Below are positions 36,532 to 41,947 of a stretch of 41,947 nt of DNA, piece by piece. Position numbers and translations under genes: made by a program. The notes under the pieces were generated by a model. It did not search any database, had not been told where the DNA came from, and saw only the letters and a list, made by a program, of their open reading frames with translations. Positions within the stretch are counted from its first letter, which is position 1. Every line of letters begins with the position of its first letter. The stretch spans positions 1-41,947 of the forward strand of contig MGJK01000004.1 in NCBI GenBank assembly GCA_001794215.1, given 5' to 3'. Source of the DNA: Candidatus Yanofskybacteria bacterium RIFCSPHIGHO2_01_FULL_44_24 (GTDB lineage Bacteria; Patescibacteriota; Minisyncoccia; 2-02-FULL-40-12; GWA2-44-9).

Positions 36532-38973
36532 ATGAATTTTAAGTTTTGGAAAAAGGGAGAGTCGCATTCCCAGTTCTTCTCTCAGGAAGGCGGTCAGACG
36601 GTTTATGAGGAGGTTCAGCCAGAAGAGGTTCCGGAAGTTGTCAGAGAGCCTCGGGATCCTAATAGCGGTAAGATATATACCCAGATCATCCAATGGGCGC
36701 TTTACATCGGAGCTTTTCTTCTGCCGTTGTTTTTTCTACCGGTAACCACCGGCATTCTCGATCTGAATAAACAGATGCTTCTTATAACCGTTGCCGGAGT
36801 GGGATTAGTTGCCTGGTTGTTGGGCATTGTCTCTTCGGGCTGGCTCTCTTGGAGGAATAACTATCTTAATAACGGCGTGATCGCGGTCTTAGCCGCTACT
36901 CTTTTGGGAACATTGTTTTCTTTGGTCAAATTCAAGAGTTTATTCGGCGTTTCAATCAGCTTAAGCAATTCTCTTGTTAGTATTTTTGCTCTTACGGTAC
37001 TCTATTTCTTGGCGGTTAATAACTTCAACGACAGAGGCAAGAAACTGAGGTCTGTCTTTGAGCTTTCTTTAGTAGTCACCTTCGTTTATGGTCTTCTTCA
37101 GATTTTTGGCGTGCATCTTATAGGGTCAGTCGCTAACTCCCAGGCCTTTAATACCGTAGGATCTCTTAATGCTTTGGGGCTTTTGGCCGCTGTCAGCTTG
37201 CCTCTTTTCAGCAAGAGCAAAATTTATCTGAAATGGCTTGACCGGGCTTATTTAGAGAAGGTTGGATTTGTTGCGGCTCTTCTTCTGCTGTTCATACTCA
37301 ATTGGTGGGTACTCTGGACTATCACAATAGCTGGCATGGTTGCAATGATAGTATTTGAAAATTTGGGCGGCGGGAAATTCAGAATCGCCAATCTGCTTCT
37401 TCCCATGACCGTCATAGTCTTGGGGGTATTTTTGATGGTCGTCGATTTCAATCTCTCGGCGTTAAAAGCCAATCTTCCCGTGGAGATATCGCCGTCTTTC
37501 AAGCTTTCAACCGATATAGCCGGTGGCGTGCTTAAGGAGAAGCTTGTTTTTGGGTATGGTCCCGAGAACTTCTCTCTTGCCTTTGATAAATACGGAGCGA
37601 AAAACTTGGCCACTACCAATTTAGCAAATGTAAGATTTTCAGATTCCGCTTCCGAGATAATCAACTGGGTGATCGGCGGAGGAGTAGTTGCGGCGGTGGC
37701 CCTGCTTTGCCTGCTATTGTGTATCGGCCGGGCATTATGGAAATTCAGGCGGAATTATTTTATGGGTAACGAAAGCGAAGATCCGGCGGGAGATGCGGCC
37801 GTGCTGTCTGTTCTTACAGCTTTAGTCGTCGGACTGTTCCTATATCCGTTTAATCTTACGGCCATGTTCTCTTTGTATTTATTCATGGCTCTTGCAGTCT
37901 TAGTTCTGTGGAATAAAGAAAGCCGCGACTTCAATATTGAGGACAAGATGTCTCTTTCTTTGGTTTCTTCACTCGGTTTTATTGCAGGATTGATTCTCGT
38001 ATTAGTGGGAATATACTTTGGATCTACCATTTATATTGCCGACGCCAAATACAGCCAAGCCCTGAAAGAGTCGGACAAATCAAAAGCCGCCGGGCTGTTA
38101 GTTGAGGCAATCAATTGGAACGGTCAGGATGAACGCTATTTCCGATCCGCTTCGCAAGTAGCTCTCAACTTGCTGGCTTCCGAAGTCAGCAAGCCGGCAA
38201 GCGCCGATAGAAATTCAAAAATCCAGAACTATACCACGACTGCCGTTAATTTAGCCAAGAGCGCCACCGAAGTCGGTCCTCTTGAGGCCGGCAACTGGGA
38301 AAACTTAGGGACTATTTATCAGAACCTGATAACGTTCGTCGAAGGAGTGGACGTTTTAGCTGAAAATGCCTATCTCAGGGCCGTGGAGTTGAGGCCCGGC
38401 GATGCGACCATATATAATCGAATAGGGTCTATGTACTTGACCGAAGCCGAACTCTTGAGGCGGGCCGCTTTAGCCGGAGGATCTAACGCCGTTCGATTGA
38501 GAAATGCCGCCAACCTCGCGCTGGACAAATCGGAAGACAATTTTAAGCGAGCCGTCGAGTTTTCCAGTAATTTCGGTTTGGCAATATACAATCTCGGATT
38601 AGTTTACGAGAGACAGGGAAGGGTTATCGAAGCAATAGCTCAGATAGAAAAGATCCTTCCGGCAAATGCCAATCAGCCCGCTCTCTTGTTCGAATTAGCC
38701 CTTCTTTACTATCGGGCTAATCAAAAAGACAATGCCGTTGCGGCCCTGGAAAGAGCTCTTGTTTTAGCCCCCGATTACGCAAATGCTCGCTGGTATCTGG
38801 GTCTGATATACGAAGAAAGAGGAAATCTTGACGGGGCGATAGCTCAAATGGAGGGGATACTCTCAGTGGAAGTGAATAAGGGCAACTCGCTGGTTACTAA
38901 AAAATTGGAAGAATTAAAGAACGGACAGAGAGCTATTCCGCCCGAAAAAGTTTTGGATCAGCAGCCTCTCTAA
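36532..38973 (+). CDS. O-antigen ligase-like membrane protein with TPR tail
   Basis: 813 aa. A short cytoplasmic start is followed by about 11-13 membrane helices (residues 50-500) with the ligase-like periplasmic loop around GVLKEKLVFGYGPENFSLAF, a Wzy/WaaL-type segment (GxGPxNF). The C-terminal 300 residues are soluble and hold tetratricopeptide repeats, clearest at LGLVYERQGRVIEAIAQIEK, LLYYRANQKDNAVAALERAL and LGLIYEERGNLDGAIAQME. This architecture is typical of CPR genomes and suggests surface glycan or glycoprotein assembly. mltG follows 3 nt downstream. Confidence 0.85.
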   Translation: MNFKFWKKGESHSQFFSQEGGQTVYEEVQPEEVPEVVREPRDPNSGKIYTQIIQWALYIGAFLLPLFFLPVTTGILDLNKQMLLITVAGVGLVAWLLGIVSSGWLSWRNNYLNNGVIAVLAATLLGTLFSLVKFKSLFGVSISLSNSLVSIFALTVLYFLAVNNFNDRGKKLRSVFELSLVVTFVYGLLQIFGVHLIGSVANSQAFNTVGSLNALGLLAAVSLPLFSKSKIYLKWLDRAYLEKVGFVAALLLLFILNWWVLWTITIAGMVAMIVFENLGGGKFRIANLLLPMTVIVLGVFLMVVDFNLSALKANLPVEISPSFKLSTDIAGGVLKEKLVFGYGPENFSLAFDKYGAKNLATTNLANVRFSDSASEIINWVIGGGVVAAVALLCLLLCIGRALWKFRRNYFMGNESEDPAGDAAVLSVLTALVVGLFLYPFNLTAMFSLYLFMALAVLVLWNKESRDFNIEDKMSLSLVSSLGFIAGLILVLVGIYFGSTIYIADAKYSQALKESDKSKAAGLLVEAINWNGQDERYFRSASQVALNLLASEVSKPASADRNSKIQNYTTTAVNLAKSATEVGPLEAGNWENLGTIYQNLITFVEGVDVLAENAYLRAVELRPGDATIYNRIGSMYLTEAELLRRAALAGGSNAVRLRNAANLALDKSEDNFKRAVEFSSNFGLAIYNLGLVYERQGRVIEAIAQIEKILPANANQPALLFELALLYYRANQKDNAVAALERALVLAPDYANARWYLGLIYEERGNLDGAIAQMEGILSVEVNKGNSLVTKKLEELKNGQRAIPPEKVLDQQPL

Positions 38974-38976
38974 TAA

Positions 38977-39954
38977 ATGTTTTCACTTCAAGGATTGCTG
39001 AAAAAACATAGGACAATCGCCATATGGGTGGCGATTGTCCCTGTTTTTATTGTCCTATATTTTATCTACGTTCCGGTTAGCCTAATAAACAGAGAGCGAG
39101 TCGAGATTATTATTAACGAAGGCGACGGACTTTATGCGGTTGCCGATAAACTTTCAGATAACGGGCTGCTGCTTAGCAGAGATGCTTTTGTTTTCTACGT
39201 GCTAATGATTGGTCAGGATAAAAGTATAAAATCGGGGCGGTATCTACTCCCCCGATCGTTAAGCGTTGCCGGGACAGCCAAGATTTTAGTGCGAGGTCTA
39301 TCTGAATCTGACGACGTTACCGCAACTATTCCCGAAGGGTTCAATATTTGGGAGATAGACAGGCGCTTTGCTTCTCTCGGATTGATTCAGGAAGGCCGGC
39401 TTTCGCGAAATTATCTGCACAAGGAAGGCCGTCTTTTTCCGGATACGTACAGGTTCAAAAAGGACGTGTCTTTGGAGGGGATGGTGAATAAAATGGAGGA
39501 GAATTATATGGCCAAGGGTGGTACTCGGAGCGACGAGATTTTGATTGTCGCATCTTTACTGGAAAAAGAAGCCAAAACCAAAGAAGATATGGAGCTTATT
39601 GCCGGTATTATCGAAAAGCGCTTGAAGTTAGGAATGCTTCTTCAGATAGACGCTTCCGTCGGTTACGGCTGGTGCCTCAAGGAGGAGGCCAAAAAGAATA
39701 AAGGCTTCTGCGATGTCACTCAAGCTCCCGTTGCTTTAGAAATTAAGATTGACGGGCCGTACAATACGTATATGCGGGATGGTCTTCCGGCTGGAGCTAT
39801 CTCTAATCCCGGAACAATGGCGCTTGAGGCGGCCGCAAATCCGAAGGCGAGCGATTATCTGTACTATCTTTCGACTCGTGATGGGAGTCAGATCATCTAT
39901 GCCAAGACTCCCGAGGAACATGCGGCAAACAGGAGAAAGTATCTTGGGATTTAA
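38977..39954 (+). CDS. mltG: Endolytic transglycosylase MltG (YceG-like)
   Basis: 325 aa. One N-terminal membrane helix (residues 14-35), a LysM-like region (INEGDGLYAVADKLSDNGLL), then the YceG catalytic domain: TIPEGFNIWEI, LEGRLFPDTYRF-like KEGRLFPDTYRF, VASLLEKEAKTKEDM with the catalytic Glu, LLQIDASVGYG, and YNTYMRDGLPAGAISNPG. The normal order and length indicate an active enzyme that cuts nascent peptidoglycan. It is probably cotranscribed with the upstream ligase/TPR gene. Confidence 0.94.
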   Translation: MFSLQGLLKKHRTIAIWVAIVPVFIVLYFIYVPVSLINRERVEIIINEGDGLYAVADKLSDNGLLLSRDAFVFYVLMIGQDKSIKSGRYLLPRSLSVAGTAKILVRGLSESDDVTATIPEGFNIWEIDRRFASLGLIQEGRLSRNYLHKEGRLFPDTYRFKKDVSLEGMVNKMEENYMAKGGTRSDEILIVASLLEKEAKTKEDMELIAGIIEKRLKLGMLLQIDASVGYGWCLKEEAKKNKGFCDVTQAPVALEIKIDGPYNTYMRDGLPAGAISNPGTMALEAAANPKASDYLYYLSTRDGSQIIYAKTPEEHAANRRKYLGI

Positions 39955-39966
39955 ACTCGAATCTCA

Positions 39967-40153
39967 GCCTATTCGGGGCACGACATAAAATACTACTCGG
40001 GTTTAGCCAATGAAGGGCACGGCATAAATTACTGCTGTAATTTTGCCTTTTACTCGCTCCAGTCGAGCTGCGTAAATCCCTTCATCAGCTAAACCCTCGC
40101 TTTGCACTTAGTTGACCTGTAAATCCCTTCATTGGGTTAAGGCTTCGTTATAG
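39967..40153 (-). repeat. Family A structured repeat, nested pair
   Basis: The inner unit (40096-39999, minus strand) has a P1 helix of GGGTTTAGC and ATGAAGGG with CCCTTCAT and GCTAAACCC, enclosing ATTTACGCA, GCTC-GACTG-GAGC, GAGTAAAAGGCA, AAATTAC/GTAATTT and ATGCCGTG. It interrupts an outer unit with halves at 40153-40097 (AATGAAGGGATTTACAGG) and 39998-39967 (ATTTTATGTCGTGCCCCG). The 306-bp gap between mltG and the next gene is otherwise empty apart from a terminator. Confidence 0.75.
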
Positions 40154-40218
40154 TTTTCTCTGCATTCTTTGAGTATCTAAGTTGAGTTTAAATCTTTTTT
40201 GGTTTTTAAAACGACGAA

Positions 40219-40248
40219 GCCCGCTTTGCGATTTCTCGCTTAGCGGGC
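40219..40248 (-). terminator. Terminator of the 98-aa gene
   Basis: GCCCGCT (40219-40225) and AGCGGGC (40242-40248), with an inner GCGA/TCGC stem. On the minus strand TTCGTCGTTTT follows. Confidence 0.75.
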
Positions 40249-40260
40249 CGTATGCAGGGA

Positions 40261-40557
40261 TTAGTGCCAGTCCCATTCTGATCTGAGTACGGTTACCACT
40301 AAAGCCTCCGCGCGGGAAACTTTAATGATAAATCTTAGATTCAGGCAGGGATCCAGCAACTGATATCGAGATGGGGAATCGATCGACTCGCCATCCGATC
40401 TCCACAAAGAGCTCTGCAGCATGTTCAGCCAGAAGGCTTGTTTTGAAAGTCCTTTCGGCCTCTTCAGGCCCTTGGCTCTTTCTCTGAATCTTTTCAGCGC
40501 ATGTGCTTGAATCCTGATCGGCCTCCCCTTAAAGGAGGTATTCGTATCGTAAGGCAT
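40261..40557 (-). CDS. Hypothetical protein, 98 aa
   Basis: Small basic protein with the segment IQAHALKRFRERAKGLKRPK (residues about 16-36) and a C-terminal strand pair (LRFIIKVSRAEALVVTVL). The HA-x-x-RF-x-ER pattern is loosely like DUF4258/toxin-type folds, but I cannot assign it. ATG at 40557 is chosen because GAGGTG lies five bases upstream; GTG at 40563 is possible. A consensus promoter precedes it. Confidence 0.65.
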   Translation of the reverse strand: MPYDTNTSFKGRPIRIQAHALKRFRERAKGLKRPKGLSKQAFWLNMLQSSLWRSDGESIDSPSRYQLLDPCLNLRFIIKVSRAEALVVTVLRSEWDWH

Positions 40558-40575
40558 ACCCACCTCGACTTTTAA

Positions 40576-40604
40576 ATAATACCATATTTTAGGCCAAAAG
40601 TCAA
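40576..40604 (-). promoter_or_regulatory. Promoter of the 98-aa gene
   Basis: Minus-strand TTGACT (40604-40599) and TATTAT (40581-40576) have 17-bp spacing. It lies back to back with the rplJ promoter. Confidence 0.8.
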
Positions 40605-40606
40605 TA

Positions 40607-40635
40607 TTTACCTATGCCGTCGACTTTGATAGTAT
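40607..40635 (+). promoter_or_regulatory. Promoter of the rplJ-rplL leader
   Basis: TTTACC (40607-40612) and TAGTAT (40630-40635) have 17-bp spacing. The leader from about 40642 to the rplJ start is about 220 nt. Confidence 0.65.
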
Positions 40636-40641
40636 GCGTCT

Positions 40642-40864
40642 ACCGTAGACAGGGCGCAAACGGCCGCCGACGCTAATGCTTTGGCGAGCTAAATAAGTCG
40701 CCCCGAGGAAATTCAAACTTTTTAGGTTTGAGGTAGGTCGATCTGCGGTTAGCAGATTTTTTGTTGTCTAAGAGCGAATGAGTAGGTAACCCGTCTTCGC
40801 ATAAAATGCCTTGGCGAGGTGCTGATAATTGTACCTATTCGCGATGCTCGTAGACAATTATCGT
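40642..40864 (+). promoter_or_regulatory. rplJ leader with intrinsic terminator and start-site hairpin
   Basis: Contains GTCTAC/GTAGAC, a CAAAC/GTTTG stem, then a textbook terminator ATCTGC/GCAGAT followed by six T (40741-40762). Downstream, GATAATTGT (40824-40832) pairs with ACAATTATC (40854-40862), two bases before the rplJ ATG. L10 leaders in other bacteria bind L10(L12)4 for autoregulation; attenuation is likely here, but a specific L10 site was not proven. Confidence 0.6.
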
Positions 40865-41368
40865 ATGAAATCAAAACAACGAAAATCAGAAGAATTAAAA
40901 AGCCTTAAAGATAAGCTTCCTAAGTCTAAAATTTCAGTTTTCACTTCTTTTTCAAAGGCCGGAGAGAAGGGTTTGTCGGTTGCTCAGGTCACCGAGCTTA
41001 AGAGACTCTTGAGGTTCCATGGTTCGGAGTACTTTGTTACCAAGAAAACCATCATCGACTTAGCCACCAAGGGAAGCAATTATGACGGATTAGACGTCTA
41101 TAAAATGGACGGATCCGTGGGAATGGTTTTGGGAGGCGATGAGCCGTATACCGTAGCAAAGAAGATTTATGAATTTTCGAGAAAGAATCCCTCTCTTCAC
41201 TTTTGGGGAGCGTTAATGGATGGAAAATTTCTGAGCAAAGAGTTATTCTTGGAAATCGCCAAGCTTCCGTCGAAAGAAGTTCTGATCGGCCGCCTGCTTG
41301 GAATGCTGACCTACCCGATGAGGGGATTAGCGGTAGTATTGAGTGAAATAGCTAAAAGCAAATCCTAA
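40865..41368 (+). CDS. rplJ: Ribosomal protein uL10
   Basis: 167 aa. Recognised by the N-terminal KSEELKSLKDKLPKSKISVF, the strand EYFVTKKTIIDLA, the VGMVLGGDEPYTVAKKIYEF segment and the PSKEVLIGRLLGMLTYPMRG helix with its C-terminal L12-binding tail. It forms the stalk base with bL12, encoded next. ATG at 40865 lies just after a leader hairpin; no Shine-Dalgarno site is seen. Confidence 0.92.
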   Translation: MKSKQRKSEELKSLKDKLPKSKISVFTSFSKAGEKGLSVAQVTELKRLLRFHGSEYFVTKKTIIDLATKGSNYDGLDVYKMDGSVGMVLGGDEPYTVAKKIYEFSRKNPSLHFWGALMDGKFLSKELFLEIAKLPSKEVLIGRLLGMLTYPMRGLAVVLSEIAKSKS

Positions 41369-41375
41369 ATTCAAA

Positions 41376-41473
41376 ATTCTAAATCCTAAACAAATCTAAA
41401 ATTCTAAATTCAAATATCAAAACTTTTGAATTTCGAACATTAGAATTTATGTATTGTTTAGAGTTTAGATATT
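41376..41473. repeat. AT-rich imperfect inverted repeat between rplJ and rplL
   Basis: Nested arms: ATTCTAAATCCTAAACAAAT with ATTGTTTAGAGTTTAGATAT, AAATTCTAA with TTAGAATTT, and AAATTCAAA with TTTGAATTT. It resembles the hairpins upstream of trxB, rpiB and prfA. Confidence 0.75.
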
Positions 41474-41495
41474 ATGATTTAGAGCTTATATATTT

Positions 41496-41864
41496 ATGGA
41501 TAAAACAAAATTTGTTGAGGAAGTAGAGAAAATGTCCGTTGCCGAGTTGAATGACTTGGTTAAGGCATTGGAAGAAAAGTTCGGAGTCTCAGCTACAGCC
41601 ATGGCTGTAGCGGGTCCTGCCGCCGGTGGTGAAGCCGGAGCGGCTGAAGAGAAGGATAGCTTCACGGTCGTCTTGAAAGACGCCGGAGGAGCCAAGATCC
41701 AGGTTATCAAGGTCTTGAGAGAGATAACCGGATTGGGCCTCAAAGAGGCTAAAGATTTGACCGATAAGCCCGGCTCAAACGTCAAAGAAGGCGTTAAGAA
41801 AGCCGATGCCGACGAGATGAAGGCCAAATTAGAAGCCGCCGGTGCTGTCGTCGAACTCAAGTAA
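41496..41864 (+). CDS. rplL: Ribosomal protein bL12
   Basis: 122 aa, normal length. The N-terminal dimerisation helix ([20 protein letters not shown]), an Ala/Gly hinge ([18 protein letters not shown]) and the C-terminal factor-binding domain ([20 protein letters not shown]) are all present. It follows rplJ, separated by a 127-bp repeat-bearing gap rather than the usual short spacer. Confidence 0.96.
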   Translation: MDKTKFVEEVEKMSVAELNDLVKALEEKFGVSATAMAVAGPAAGGEAGAAEEKDSFTVVLKDAGGAKIQVIKVLREITGLGLKEAKDLTDKPGSNVKEGVKKADADEMKAKLEAAGAVVELK

Positions 41865-41893
41865 CCGCAATTGGGTAATTATTATACCCTTTT

Positions 41894-41925
41894 AGCAAAG
41901 GAGCCATTTTTATGGCTTTTTTGCT
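41894..41925 (+). terminator. Terminator after rplL
   Basis: AGCAAA-GG-AGCCAT (41894-41907) pairs with ATGGCT-TT-TTTGCT (41912-41925), with a T-rich descending arm and TTTTC beyond. Confidence 0.8.
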
Positions 41926-41947
41926 TTTTCGGATAATAAATAAATAT

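Overview
The window looks like a chromosomal segment of a Patescibacteria (CPR) bacterium, most likely a Parcubacteria-type lineage. This is inferred from gene content: a cut-down translation set (150-aa EF-Ts, RF1 without its first domain), CPR-typical families (DUF5652, DUF5667, DUF4015, PaaX/Cas2-like, O-antigen-ligase/TPR fusion), weak use of Shine-Dalgarno sites, frequent TTG/GTG starts, a group I intron in a tRNA gene, and many short palindromic repeats between and inside genes. UGA is used as a normal stop, so there is no sign of the recoding known in Gracilibacteria and Absconditabacteria. No rRNA, CRISPR array, prophage or complete insertion sequence was seen.

Layout. 1-9.5 kb: envelope and membrane genes (MurJ, CorA, DUF4015, M50 and CPBP proteases), an ECF sigma factor with a DUF5667 partner, DUF192, and two paralogous CBS-domain proteins. 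9.5-18 kb: RRM RNA-binding protein, small metallopeptidase, VKOR-like oxidoreductase, endonuclease IV, Tgt, glutaredoxin, superoxide dismutase and a GT39 mannosyltransferase. 18-25.6 kb: thioredoxin reductase, then a carbon-metabolism run (rpiB, FAD-linked oxidase, rpe, PfkB kinase, a 419-aa unknown protein, a small membrane protein, class II aldolase). 26-30 kb: translation block (bL25, bL31, RF1, uS2, EF-Ts). 30-33.6 kb: tRNA and repeat-rich region with tRNA-Thr(UGU), tRNA-Tyr, intron-split tRNA-Thr(GGU), bL33 and tRNA-Trp. 33.6-42 kb: a duplicated metallophosphoesterase, MerR-like and PaaX-like regulators, an O-antigen ligase/TPR protein, MltG, and rplJ-rplL behind a leader with an intrinsic terminator.

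The most unusual content is RNA. A leader of about 135 nt occurs three times, each copy ending at or next to a start codon (VKOR gene, PfkB kinase, bL25). In each copy the 5' strand can pair either with a nearby partner or with a distal strand next to the start codon. Helix sequences change with compensation while the loops stay conserved, which is the pattern of a switching cis-regulatory RNA that I cannot assign to a known class. A second family, with conserved elements ATTTAC, GACTG, TAAAAGGCA and ATGCCGTGC, occurs at three loci, and at two of them one copy is nested in another, which suggests a mobile structured repeat. bL33 has an 11-codon leader ORF and two mutually exclusive hairpins covering its start codon. 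One tRNA-Thr carries a 177-nt group I intron with a complete P1-P9 core.

The genes fit a small fermentative, probably host-associated cell: pentose-phosphate and glycolytic enzymes, thiol and oxygen defence (Grx, TrxB, VKOR, SOD), peptidoglycan export and trimming (MurJ, MltG), and membrane proteases. Functions are read from protein motifs only; no database search was run.
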